Positions 1 to 11,215 of a stretch of 64,000 bases of DNA are shown here, in pieces (positions within the stretch are counted from its first letter, which is position 1; each line of letters opens with the position of its first letter). This stretch comes from Cryptomeria japonica (Eukaryota; Streptophyta; Pinopsida; Cupressales; Cupressaceae). Below the pieces are notes generated by a model. The model did no database searches, was not told the DNA's origin, and saw nothing but the letters and a program-made list of their open reading frames with translations. The DNA is taken from positions 506,865,373 to 506,929,372 of the forward strand of contig NC_081415.1 of NCBI RefSeq assembly GCF_030272615.1. The letters are read 5' to 3'. A program made the position numbers and the translations under genes.

Positions 1-378
1 GTAGTGGATAGATTAGTAGAGCTACAGGAGAGAGTCCGGATTGGAGTAAGAGCATAGGGGCCTACGGGGGAGGTGATGAGGGAGATGCAACGAGCATAGG
101 TTGAGATAGAGTACTAGTGGGGGTTATATGAGCAGGTGGTACCATCCAGTCAGCGAGCACTGAGCTATTCGCAGATGCGATAGGCTAGATCAGAGCGATC
201 ACAGAGGATGCAGAGCAGTGGTGGTGTGATGGGTCCTCTATGGAGAGATAGGTCAGGGGGTACAGGAGCTAGTGGGGGATTGATGGGGCCTCCATGGAGA
301 GATGGATCAGATGGTGCAGGGACCAGTGGGGGAGCAGGTGGCGATGGTGGTACAACATCTGGTCAGAGTGGCATTTGA
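1..378 (+). pseudogene. C-terminal tail of an antisense plant-mobile-domain gene in E2 (decayed)
   Basis: Frame 1 of the plus strand reads as a protein tail with four in-frame stops (55-57, 109-111, 127-129, 190-192) before the terminal TGA at 376-378. The last 60 residues form an imperfect duplicated Gly/Ser-rich unit (GPLWRDRSGGTGASGG, then GPPWRDGSDGAGTSGG). The sequence just downstream matches the DNA that follows the PMD fragment of E1 (from about 5395). I therefore infer that this is the missing C-terminal tail of the same antisense gene. It lies opposite to gag-pol. The PMD domain itself would be left of the window, so the identification rests on that alignment. Confidence 0.5.
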
Positions 379-2999
379 GAGAGCATTTTTGCATATATGT
401 ATTGTATCAGTGTTATTTTTGGACTGTATCTTGGATGGCTCTTGGTAGCCAATTTTGTAGACTTCATTGTACTCTGATATATGATATATATGAGGAGATC
501 CCATTTTTGATGATATGCATTTGATATGTATGGATGTTTATGTAGGATGGTGATTGTATGATTTTATTGCTTTAGATGGATATGTGTATATGTTATGCAT
601 TGATGAGATGATTCCTATATGCAGGTTTTTATGATGATTTATGATGTTTGATACTGATATTTAAATGCAGGTTTATACATGTATGCATGTTTGATTTGAT
701 GTGATGTTTTATGTATGTAATGCCATGATGATAATGTATGCTTATGATGAGTTATGAACAAGATTTTGGTGTTTCCTTTTTTGATATAATGATGAGATAA
801 TGATATGTAATGATGGTAATGCAATGAGTGAATGATTTATGTATGAAGATATGCATCTAGATGTTTTTAGATGAATGCAATATGGATAAACAAAATGTAA
901 AGTACAAATATTTATATGATGTGGTCTAAATGAATGCATATGTGTAATGGATATATAAATTGATATGAACTAATGTTTGGAGACAAATGGATTTATGATT
1001 TCTAAATGCCTTAATATGTTTAAGTAAAAAATGATAATGCGATGATACTACAACTTATGGTTTAATAACTGCACCTTAATGCAATTAAAAAGGGATAATG
1101 AATGCAATGTAAAATGAAATCTAAAATGAGCATAATAAGACACTAAATAATGGATGAATGAATGCACCTGTTAACTAATGAAATAGATAAATGAATGTAT
1201 GCAATGATAAATGAAAAATGATAATGGATAACTGACACTAAATGAATGCATAGTACATGGTTTAATACAATCAAGGATAATTTGATCCCATGAATGAATC
1301 TAATCATTATGATTATGCAATGATGCAAATGATTTTAATGAAGATTAATGTCAATAAACTAAATGAACTATATGCAATTGAATTAAAAATGACATGAATG
1401 TACTTAATGCAAAATGCAACTAAATGTAATGATGATATGATCATGATGAATGCAAGGTTTTTTAGACTTTGCATGATGCATTGATGATGTATTAGAGTAC
1501 TCGGTCGCGATTGTATCCAAGACCAACTCAATTCTTACATAACTGTCCATATTAACCTTGTTCATATTTGCGTATAAATCATACATATTAATGAGTGAAT
1601 GGATGAGTGATATGCAATGGAATGCAATATTTAATGAGATGAAATGACGATCCATAGTGCTCTATTTTCATCATTGAGCTTTAAAATGTTGGAAGAGAAT
1701 ACAAGCATCTTGACATAATGGTTCAAGATGACCAGAGTATTTCTTACATGGATTTGATATAGCAAGTTAATACAAACGACTTGATATAAGGGTCAAGTCA
1801 ACTAGAGTATTGCTTATGGAACAGACAAGGATCATCTCCGTTCATGCATGACTTGGATCATCCTCCTTGATTTGGAATTGATCATATCCTGAGACAAGTG
1901 CATACCTTAATAAGAGACAGAAACCTTTATCCAATTGGATGAGGATGAACCAAAGAAGGAGCATTTGTTCTTGTAAGCAATCAGTATGTGCATAAAGAAT
2001 AAAGAATATGGATCCTTGGTAATGGTTCATGCTCATATGGTCGAGGTATACGCTGTAGTCAGCAAGCCATAGTGATCTATAACTGCATTTTGCATAAGAT
2101 CACGTAGCTTAGTGAACTTCCCACGTAGACACCATTAGTACATGCCCCATAACTTCATCAGAATAATGCACCGAAGATACACAAATAATGCTGTAAGAAC
2201 TTGATACATATAAATGAATGAATTACTCACAAATCAACCAAGTATTTGATAGCTTAACACAATTTTTCTTGTCAAAGAAAATGTCATTTTGTCTTTGTTT
2301 TGGTAAGGAAGGATGCATCCTTGTTGAAGACAGTTTGATTGTTGATGTCGATTGTTTTGGTCAATTTGAGAAGTGATCATTGTGCAAGGATTTTTTCAAT
2401 GCTTGTTTGGTATATGTGCGGACGAGTATGTACAATGTGTTGCCATGTTTTTGTGTGATTTTCGATGTTTTTTGATGTTTTTGGATTTTGAATTGTTTTG
2501 AATGGTTTTGGATTTTGAAGTGTTTTGGATGTTTTTGGATTTTGAATTGTTTTGAATGTTTGTGGATTTTGTGAGATAGTTTTAAATGAAGAACTTTAAT
2601 GAATCACAAGACAATGTAGAATCCACTTCCATCAATAGTTTAAGGGAATTTCCCCCAGTTTAGACATGACTATAAAAAAGCGGGATGTAGGATGCATGTA
2701 GTACTTTGTTGGATTTGTAGATTTATAACAAGCCATGGTTGATGGATGGATGGATGTATGCATGAAGTAGATGTGATCACAACAAGTTTGAAAGAAAATG
2801 GAGCCATAGCCTTTTACGAGTGGCGCTTGTTTGCTAAGTTTTCACCATTGCACTTACCCAAGGTGCCACCAGAGTGGTTGTTCATCGTTTGGATGCATGA
2901 TTTTTCTTTACTCTTTGATGTTTTTGTATTTTCTTTAGGTCATTTATCTGGATGTTTTTGGTATTTTTGCCAGTATATATGGGAGCCTGATGCTCTGTG
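379..2999. other. E2 3' region between the antisense gene and the end of pol; non-coding
   Basis: No gene is supported. From about 560 to 1650 the plus strand is very poor in C and full of ATG, AATG and GATG words. The same texture occurs in E1 at 5560-5830. From about 1640 it shares short blocks with E1 5930-6130 (for example ATCATTGAGCTTTA). The stretch 2790-3000 aligns with E1 6850-7060, directly downstream of pol. Short open frames here have no recognisable domains. Confidence 0.6.
2462..2576. repeat. Short tandem repeat (GGATTTTGAATTGTTTTGAATG type)
   Basis: Three to four imperfect copies of a unit of about 40 bp built from GATGTTTTTGGATTTTGAA and TGTTTTGAATG words follow each other in the E2 3' region. 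Confidence 0.6.
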
Positions 3000-3004
3000 C
3001 AGCT
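3000..3004. repeat. Target-site duplication of E1, left copy (CAGCT)
   Basis: CAGCT lies immediately before the TG of the E1 LTR and recurs as CAGCT at 17733-17737 after the CA of the other LTR. A 5-bp duplication is typical for Ty3/gypsy integration. Confidence 0.93.
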
Positions 3005-3776
3005 TGTATATGGTGAAAATGGATAACAATAATAACAATATTGAAAGGCTAAATGAATTCAACCACAACACCCTAGCCTAACAATCAACAAAGATCCACC
3101 ATAACATATGAAGATTACCTAAGACAATGCAAATCACATGAAATCACAAAGATTATACCATCACATGTCCAATAGGGTTTTGATCTCCATTCTTCCTATC
3201 TCCATTGATCTTGCTTGATATATTTGCTCTCAGATTTTATATGCACAAGAGCTCAACAAAGAACGGAATGTGGCTGCAAGTAGGATCGTAGTGTAGTCAA
3301 TTGATCAAGTAGTTAGCTCATTAGGGTTTGATAATGAAGGAAGCATCTCCTTATATAGAAGACACTATATGAAATGGAGGGATAAGATTGAGAGGTGTAA
3401 AAGGAGGTCGGCTATGATTAGAGGGTAGGTAAAAGAAATAATAAAATAATGAGAGGGGTAGGTAGTGTATGAATTAAGAAATGAATGACACGTGTCATAG
3501 GTAGAAAAGGCTAATGAATTAATTACATAAATAAATATTTATTTAATTAATAGAAGAAGTGGGATCAATTAAATAAATAAGAATATTTATTTAATTTAGG
3601 AAAAGGATAATTTAAATAAATAAATGTATTTATTTAAATGAGAAATAAGGCTAGAAGAGGATAAATGAATTAATTAAATAAATAAAGATTTATTTAATTA
3701 ATAGAAGAATTAAGCTTAGATAATTAAATAAATAAAATATTTATTTAATTAGATTGGACAATTTTAGGTGTCTACA
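3005..3776 (-). repeat. E1 3' LTR
   Basis: 772 bp, starting TGTATATGG and ending GTGTCTACA on the plus strand, nearly identical to 16971-17732. Read on the minus strand it begins TGTAGACACC. The first third then holds a series of AT-only inverted repeats (TTAAATAAATA arms), followed by a TATA-like CTATATAA (plus 3351-3358). Confidence 0.95.
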
Positions 3777-3790
3777 TTTTGCCCCTCTTT
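3777..3790 (-). other. Polypurine tract of E1
   Basis: On the minus strand AAAGAGGGGCAAAA directly precedes the TG of the 3' LTR, the expected place for plus-strand DNA priming. Confidence 0.85.
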
Positions 3791-4305
3791 GAGACAATGC
3801 GGCTTGTCGCGTTGTTTCAAAGAAGATAAGATGAACTGATACAGAGTTGCCCCAGGATGGAAATGATATGCCCCCTCGAGAGATTGGATGAAAATGGCTG
3901 AAAAGATTGCAAACAATCTCTCGATAAGAAAGAAAGGCTAGAATGGATTGACCGGATAAAGTGACAAAGTCACGAGATAAGGAAGACTGACTCGGGAAAT
4001 GAATGCGAGGGCTAGGGTAGGCTATACGATAGACCACGGGGGAAAATACATCCTCATTGTCATCTACACATTCACAAGAGCATATTGCAGAGCGAAAATA
4101 GAGCAGGAGCAGTCAGCAGCGATGACTTTCACTCACAGATTTGACCGCGTTCGCCGATTTCAGAGACCAGCAGAGGCAGGAGAGCCGGTAAGTACCACCA
4201 AACCTCCTCGTACTTTGACGCATTTAATTTTGTCATTAATGCATGTCGAATAGGGTAATAAATGCGCTTAGACTAGGGTCCAAAAGTGTCAAAAAACGTC
4301 CAGGG
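3791..4305. other. E1 3' non-coding DNA next to the PPT
   Basis: No gene is seen. Short open frames on both strands have no recognisable domain and are not conserved in the visible part of E2. Confidence 0.5.
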
Positions 4306-4512
4306 GCGTCTGCGTTGGTGCCAAGCGCGTCTGTGTCAAGAAGGTGCGTCTATGTCTGGACCCGCGTCTGTGTTGTTCAGGCGCGTTTGTGCCAAGAAGG
4401 CACATCTATGTCAACTAGGCGCGTCTGTGCAAAGCATAGGCACGTTTGTGTCAGGCAGGTGCGTCTGTGTTGTTCAGGCGCGTCTATGCAGTCTTTGAGC
4501 GCGTTTATGTCA
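4306..4512 (+). repeat. Array of about 11 GCGTCTGTGT-type motifs at 19-21 bp spacing
   Basis: Copies start near 4306, 4327, 4346, 4364, 4383, 4402, 4421, 4442, 4461, 4480 and 4501. The core is GCGTCTGTGT, with decay mostly at CpG (GTGTCT, CACATCT). The same motif in the opposite orientation (ACACAGACGC on plus) fills two blocks of the E1 5' leader at 15081-15395 and 16623-16861. The arrays at the two ends of the element are therefore complementary in the genomic RNA. Confidence 0.85.
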
Positions 4513-4658
4513 TGTAAGGGCATTTGCATTTGAAAAGTATGAATTTGCATCTTCTAGGTCAAATCGGCAGTTCTGTGATGAACATACGCTGTCGATTGGA
4601 TAAGCTGCTGAGAGGATACACTCAAGCAGGTCCTCTAGGAAGACTAGGATAGATCAAG

Positions 4659-4932
4659 GCACTTTGTGATGAATAGTGAGTACCAAGATAGAGTACTTTG
4701 TGATGAACAAGGAGTACTAAAATATGAGTAGCACTTTGTGATGAACAAGGAGTGCAAATGTGAGTAACACTTTGTGATGAACAGGGAGTGTCACACACGT
4801 AGTACTTTGTAATGAACAGTGAGTACTACTAGGATAAAAAGCAACACCTTGTGATGAACAATGAGTGTCACTAGGGTAGATAGCCATATGCATTTAGATA
4901 GCGAGTAGCATTTTGTGATAAACAGTGAATGC
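4659..4932. repeat. Tandem array of seven hairpin units around TTGTGATGAACA
   Basis: Seven units share a conserved centre TTTGTGATGAACA flanked by short inverted arms. The arms are AGTACT/AGTACT (4692-4718), GCACT/AGTGC (4731-4755), ACACT/AGTGT (4767-4791), AGTACT/AGTACT (4801-4827), ACACC/AGTGT (4844-4868, one mismatch) and GCATT/AATGC (4908-4932). The first unit (4659-4684) is less perfect. Arm sequences change together so pairing is kept. The array ends about 30 bp before the antisense PMD remnant begins and may be its upstream or leader region. A further degenerate copy may sit near 4572. Confidence 0.8.
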
Positions 4933-4964
4933 CACTATAACTGGCATGATTGAGTTGTTTGACT

Positions 4965-5400
4965 GCAGGAGTATTTGCCGATGCTAGAGTCACAGGAGAG
5001 ATTCCCGTCGACTTAGAGGTTGTGACCTGAGTTGATAGCCGAGGACAGAGCTGCTATTGATGAGATGGGTCTGAGACGTGCTGTATGTGCCTGAGTTTCA
5101 GACAAACATGGGTTTGCTGACTGCGCTAGCTGAGAGATGGCACTCTGAGATGTGCACATTTCATCTGCCGATGGGTGAGATGATAGTCACCCTGGAGGAT
5201 GTATATAGGATTATGCGGATACCAATTGATGGGGAGTTGATTCCGTACGATCGAGATGGAGACAGGGATGCCCTTAGACGAGTGTTCTAGGATCCAAGAC
5301 TGGAGATGAGGGTGGGACATGTGGCATGGGATACCATGACATGGATAGGATTAGCACTACCAATAGTGTTGGCAGGAGTGATCAGTGAGTTCCTCTGTAT
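4965..5400 (+). pseudogene. Plant mobile domain (PMD, aminotransferase-like/MAIN-like) gene fragment, antisense to E1 pol
   Basis: An open stretch at 5078-5290 (70 residues) carries a PMD-type block: GLLTALAERW, then CTFHLPMGEM, then VTLEDVYRI, then IPIDGE. Upstream residues (DEMGLR, near 5060) are in another frame, and downstream residues (about 5291-5400) follow after an in-frame TAG. The gene is thus broken by at least one frameshift and one stop. PMD proteins are a plant family shared between host genes (MAIN, MAIL) and transposons. After about 5395 the sequence jumps to DNA that in E2 follows the end of the gene, so the rest of the domain and tail were deleted from E1. This frame opposes gag-pol. 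Confidence 0.75.
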
Positions 5401-7061
5401 CAGTTTTGTACCATTTTGTATAATGATGTAGACACCTGCGGGTGATTGTAGCCATATGATTTTGACATCATTGTATCATGACACTTTATATATATATATG
5501 AGATGATTCATCTTTGTGGTAGCTATATGCATGTGTACCTATGTGATGAGATGTTCTTATGTGATGCTTATGATATGGATGCAAATATGTATATGATGCA
5601 ATGCAATATTTTTTTTTTTGTTCGTTTATGTTTTATATGTGTATGCATGATGCAAATGTGAATGTAAGTAATGCAGATGAATATGATAATGCAAATGTAA
5701 ATTGTGCTAACAGGTGTTGTGTGCAGGATGTGATGTAGTTGTGATATCTATATGTATGTATGAAATGCTTATATGTGGTAATGTAGGTGTAGCTACATGA
5801 AATGCAAATATTTTTTGTGTGTCATTATACTTAGTCATGTGATAGCAGGCTACGCGGACTCGAGAAGGATGATGGAAGTCAATCAAGAAAGGGGGATGGA
5901 AGACAAAAGATATGAAAGTGAAAGAGCTTCTTGTGCGTTATCATCATTGAGCTTTATTATGGCAAGTAGGTTATGACAATCGAGGCATATGTTTGACCCA
6001 GAAAGTCATTGTACCTGTTTGCATGGAGATAAGACAGTCACAAACAAGGAATGCCCCAGTTCACACTAGACTCACAGTGTCCTCATATCCTTGGACAAGT
6101 CATAGCATTACTAAGAGACAATCCACAGACAACAAATAAAAATAGGTGACGATACCCCATCCTTGCCTTTCTAGTCAAAGACATCCTGGAGATAGAATCT
6201 CTAGTCAAAGACATCCCGGAAAAGCTAAAAGACATGTCACCAAAAAAGAGGAAATCAAAAGAAAACCAAGACTCGACACCAACATCCACTGTAGTCCTCA
6301 AGTTTAGTGTCTCTTGTCACTTGTATAAGTCTTATTTGATTGTGGTCACAATATTTACTTTCACAAAAAGGATAGATAGCACTGAACCATAATGTTGTCT
6401 GAGTCTGTTGAAAGATTTGATTTGTTGAAGCCCATTGTTGCTGCTGTGTCTCATCTAAAACTGACTGAATCCATGAAACTGATACTTTATTGCGGAGAAG
6501 ATGAAACTTTATTATGGATCTGTGATGCAAATGTTGCTTTATTGCGGATTGTGCGCGGATAAACTGAAGGAAGCTAGAAGAAACTGTACTCCTCGAAACA
6601 TGTGATGTTCTCAGTTCCACACCCATTACTAGACGTAGGATTTGCCTTAGCCACAGATAGGATCTGATTTATTATGGATGGAAAGGGATGAAAAGGGAGG
6701 TTTTATTATGAATGGCTAACCAATCTTGGGTAGATCAATAACAAGCCATGATGGGAATGGGTAAGTTTATTATGAATGAATAGGTTGTGAGTGTGTGCAA
6801 AGTGAAAGGATGAAAGTGAATCCTGAAGGAGGGAGGAGCAATATCTCTATGCATGGCACTGGTGACCCAATTTTCACCATGGTACTTGCCTAGGGCGCCA
6901 CCGAAGTGGTTTTCACCATTGGACGAAATTATTTCTCTTTACTTTTTTGATTTTTCAATGTTTTTTGTGTCACAAGGTGCCTGTTTGCCAGGTTTTCACC
7001 AAGTAACGATTTTTTTGTTTTATAATTTTTTTGTATTTTTGAATTAGGATACTCTGAAGAG
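5401..7061. other. E1 3' non-coding region between PMD remnant and pol end
   Basis: This region is AT-rich, with ATG/GATG/TATATG words at 5450-5830. From about 5900 it shows short similarity to E2 1640-3000. At 6853-7047 an open frame on plus corresponds to E2 2820-2990, but both copies look like non-coding element DNA. No domain was recognised. Confidence 0.5.
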
Positions 7062-8165
7062 CTATGTGTAGAACCTGCGAAGGTGCATGCTGTTGAGAGG
7101 ATCCTCCAAAGGTTCACCTTCTGTAGTTGAGAGCTGATATGCACCAGATCCATATGCTGTTGTAATGATGTAAGGACCAAGCCAATTTGGTTCAAACTTG
7201 CCCTTCTTCTCTTTGTCTTGTTGATTTTTAGGATTTTCTCTGAGAACTGAGTCACCTACCTCAAATGTGCGAGGCTTGACCTTGTGATTGTAGCTGCGAC
7301 TCATTCGTTGTTGGTAAGCCTTGAGATGATTAAAAGTAGTTTGTCTTCGTTCATCCAATAGTTCCAGCTCTTGTAAGCGAGAGACCCTGTAGTCTTCATC
7401 ACTGATGATGTTTTGCAAAGAGACCCGTAAAGAGGGTAGCTCAACCTCAATAGGCAAGATGGCTTCAGAACCATAGACTAGTGAATAGGGTGTAGCTCCT
7501 GTAGGTGTACGGACACTTGTGCGGTAGGCCCAAAGTGTAGGATTAAGTTGGATATGCCAATTACGACCAGCATCGTCGACTATCTTCTTTAGGATTTTAA
7601 GGATTGTTTTGTTAGATGCCTCAGCTTGGCCATTACCTTGGGGGTAATATGGTGTGGAGAAACGATGGGAGATATGGAAGCAGTCACAGAGTTCGCGAAC
7701 ATCCTGATTTTTGAAGGGATGCCCGTTATCAGTGATAATGGAAACAAGAATACCGTATCGGCAAATGATATAGTTAAGGATGAATGTAGCAATCTGTTTT
7801 CCAGTAACTTGTGTGAGAGGCATGGCTTCAATCCATTTTGTAAAATACTCTGTGGCAGTGATAATGAATTTATGACCATTGGAAGAAGGAGGGTGAATCT
7901 TGCCTATGAGATCGAGTCCCCATTGACAAAAGGGCCAAGGAGATGCAAGTGGTTGAATTTCTTATGCTGGCACATGTATGAGGTCTCCATGAATTTGACA
8001 TTGCTTACATTTCTTGACAAACTGATATGAGTCTTTCTCCATATTAGGCCAGTAATATCCAGTCCTGATGAGTTTCTTGGCCAAGGTCGGACAAGTAGCA
8101 TGTGGACCACATATCCCTTCATGCACTTCTCGTAATGCAATCTGAGCTTCTCGCTTTCTAAACAT
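7062..8165 (-). pseudogene. E1 integrase (zinc domain, catalytic core, C-terminal domain), one in-frame stop
   Basis: The zinc-binding part (8165-7965) shows VHEGICGPH and CKQCQ. The catalytic core then has the D-D-E positions in GLDL (Asp codon at 7911-7913), ITDNG and QAEAS, all present. The C-terminal part has WLGPY and ends HLRRFYT plus stop at 7062. There is no chromodomain. A TAA at 7962-7964 splits the zinc domain from the core. E2 has a TAG at the same place, so this stop may predate the split of the two copies. A one-base frameshift around 8130-8160 separates this frame from the RNase H frame. The open part after the stop is 253 codons from its first ATG (7823). Confidence 0.9.
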
Positions 8166-9310
8166 CTAAGAAGAGTGCCATCTAGACCTCGCCAGTATAG
8201 GATATCAGCTAAAATGACATATCGAGAGGATTGGCGAATGAAAGTGCGACGTTGGTTATTTGATAGATTAGGAGGTAAAGTATTGTCATGTAGGTATGTG
8301 AAAATGGAACCATATAACTGGGATTCAGGACCGATAATGCATAGCGTCTCAGTAGGCATGATCTCATATGAAGGGACCAAAAGGTTATCCACCAAGAACT
8401 CATAGCGGGTCTCGTTTGGAGGTAGATCGATCAGTGAAGCAATTGTAGCCATGGCATCTGAGGCGCGATTCTGCTCTCTTGGTATCTGCTCAAAGTCTAT
8501 CTTTGTGAAATGTTGTTTCAGACCATCCACCATTTGTTTATAAGGCATTAAATTTTCATCTTTTGTTTGGTAATCACCAGTTGCTTGATGGATAACAAGT
8601 TGGGAGTCCCCAAAAACACGAAGTTCTTGGATCTTCCATTGAACTGCAATTCGTAATCCTGTTGTTAATGCCTCATATTCCGCTATATTGTTAGTGCAAG
8701 GAAATGATAAGCGGTATGATTTTGGTATAGAATCCCCTTGAGGAGTTATAAAGAGGATGCCAGCTCCTGCCCCATGCTGTGTATATGAGCCATCAAAGTA
8801 TAGTTGCCATGGCTTTGCATGTGACATTGTCAAAATGGATTCATCTGAAAATTCTGAACTTAGAGGAACATCATCGATCATGGGAACATCTGCTAATTGA
8901 TCTGCAATGGCTTGTCCTTTTATTGCTTTTCTATCCACATACTCGATGTTGAATTCACTCAGTATCATTACCCATTTGGCCAGTCGCCCAGTAAGTGTTG
9001 CCTTATTGAGAAGGTATTTCAATGGATCTATCCTTGCAACTAACTTTGTCTTATGAGTAAGCATGTAATGTCGTAATTTTTGTGAAGCAAAGACCACAGC
9101 AAGGCATGCGTGCTCAATTGGTGTGTAGTTTAGCTCATACCCCACCAATGTGCGACTGATATAATATACTGCTTTTTCCTTGCCTTCAACAATTTATTGC
9201 GCTAAGAGTGCCCCCAATGCTGTTGGAGTAGCTGAAATGTATAATAACAGTGGTTGATCTGGAACTGGTGGCATCAGAACTAGCGGATTTAGAAGATAAT
9301 CTTTGAGCGT
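8166..9310 (-). pseudogene. E1 RNase H pair: gypsy RNase H end plus archaeal-type second RNase H
   Basis: An open frame from 9148 continues RT without its own start. Its first 100 residues are the C-terminal part of the ordinary gypsy RNase H (YTPIEHACLAVV, LAKWVMILSEF, DRKAIKGQAIADQLAD). Its upstream part (9310-9149) is interrupted by stops. Residues about 110-245 form a second RNase H with the full acidic set: LYFDGS, IAEYEAL, VFGDSQLV and NRASDAMA. A second RNase H of this type is known from the Tat lineage of plant Ty3/gypsy elements. After about residue 330 the frame shifts, and the integrase zinc domain continues in another frame. Confidence 0.88.
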
Positions 9311-10231
9311 CTAGAAAGCCTGTTGACAGTTGTCATCCCATTTGAATTTGATGTTTTTATGTAGCAGGTGCTGAAAAGGATTACACTTATCTGCCAGTTG
9401 TGCTATAAATCTTCGGATGGACTGGAGTCTGCCTTGTAAGGATCGAAGTTGACTGATATTTCTTGGTTGTTGCATTTCCAAGATAGCTTTGACTTTTGCT
9501 GGATCCGCTTCAATTCCTCTTTTGGATACAATGAATCCTAGGAGCTTCCCAGAGGTTACTCCAAAGACACATTTCTTAGGGTTTAATCTTACTTTGTATT
9601 TTTTCAACCGATCAAAGGCAACTGAAAGTATGTCCAAATGTGTATTTCTATCTATTGATTTGACCAAGAGGTCGTCAACATAATCTTCCACAATTATATG
9701 CATGAGATCATGAAAGATAGTAGTCATAGCTCTTTGATATGTAGCACATGCATTCTTTAACCCGAAAGGCATGACATTCCAGCAGAAAGTTCCCCATGGA
9801 CAAGTAAATGATGTTTTGTGTTGATCCTCGGAAGCGATTCTTATCTAATTATAACCAGAGAATCCATCCATTAATGATAGCATTTCATGACCTGCTGTTG
9901 GATCAACAATCAAGTCAATGTTTGGTAATGGGAAGTCATCCTTTGGACAAGCTTTGTTGATGTCTCTGAAATCTGTGCAAATTCTGATGCTGCGATCTGG
10001 TTTATTGACAGGTACCAAGTTGGAGATCCATTCAGGATAATCAATTGGGCATATGAATTTGACATCGAGTAATTTCTCAAGTTCTGCTTTGACTAGTAAT
10101 GCCACTTGTGGATGCATTTTTCTTAATTTCTGTTTTACTAGTTTTGCCCCCGGTTTGACTGTCAGATGATGCATTTTCAAATCCGGATCCAATCCAGGCA
10201 TATAAGCGTATGACCAGGCGAAGTTGATTTG
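9311..10231 (-). pseudogene. E1 reverse transcriptase, interrupted by stops
   Basis: The RT fingers and palm are in two blocks of one frame (10201-9845 and 9772-9311). They carry RICTDFRDINKACPKD, LSLMDGFSGY (catalytic Asp), MPFGLKNA and VEDYVDDLLV (YVDD catalytic pair). E2 reads Gln where E1 has a stop at 9845-9847 and again at the stop ending the second block, which fits C-to-T change at CAG/CAA. Catalytic residues are intact but the chain cannot be made in one piece. Confidence 0.92.
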
Positions 10232-11215
10232 TCACTTTTTGAAGAAACTTATGAATTTTGACCTTTCAGGCTCTGTCAGTGATTGAGCTAGGAATATGTT
10301 GTGTGGAACCTCTTCTGTACCGATGTTTGTTTTGATAGTCTCCTCTACCAACATGGATGATTTTTCCTCGTATGATGTTGGGAGAATGTCGAGCCTTCCA
10401 TCTTCGGGTGCCTCAGAGAGGTTTTCACCCTCAGATACGTCCTTTCTTTTTACTTTTTTGGGGTCAGATAGCGCCACAGTGTGGTTTTCGCCATAAGACC
10501 CTTGATTTGTTCTTATTTTCACATTTTTGTGACTGAAAGGTCTGACACCCTCACCAAAATATGCCATGCTATTGAGTTCTATAGTGTATCCTACTTTATG
10601 GTCTCCAGGGGGAAGATCATCTCGTATGCCTAGATAGTCAATAAAAGCTTCATCGTTTTGAAACGTGTCCAACTATGCAGGTCCTTCATGATCCCAGTCA
10701 ATGAGTTGGTGGTGAACAAGGGGAAGGCTGTTAATGTCTTCGAAGTTAGCGGGGCTAAGAGTGAAGATGTGGTTATATTCAGGTATGTGAAGGTAATTAT
10801 CGAGGTCATCGATGACACTCTCCTCATCAGTCTCGATCGTGAACGAATCCAAATTATCATCACTAGTAGCGCATTTCGGAACAGGTGTTCTCATCCTATG
10901 TGATTTCAACCTAGAACCTTGAGACAAGGACTGTGTAGACTCCTCATGGGTTGTTTCTTGACCAACTTTGAATTTGTTATAAAACTCCTCCTCTTCTGTG
11001 GGTTCACCTAGCTCTCTGAATGTCTCGGTGAGCTCGTAGTCACTGGAAGACTTGTCGGAACCCCATTCCCATTCGTTGGAATCTGTGGAATAGCGATTCT
11101 CTTGTTGAATTTTGGTAGATTTGATTTGTAAGGCTTCTTCTGTCCTTTGGGTGTGGACCTTGGAAGTTAAGAAACCAAGTCCTTTCAAGCGTTCCTTCTT
11201 GAAATCCAATTCAGG
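10232..11215 (-). pseudogene. E1 acidic linker between protease/G-patch and RT
   Basis: This is the same reading frame as protease, cut by a TAA (11216-11218), a TAG (10673-10675) and a TGA (10232-10234). The region is rich in Ser, Glu and Asp and has no known domain. It does share blocks with E2: a DSNEWEW/DSHEWEF motif, FQNDEA, and LPxGDHK followed by NSxAYFG. The conserved length (about 320 residues here, about 400 in E2) and motifs suggest a real but unnamed part of the Tat polyprotein. Confidence 0.65.

Noticed and set aside
7626-8030. 134-codon plus-strand frame
   Set aside because: Shadow of the E1 integrase on the opposite strand.
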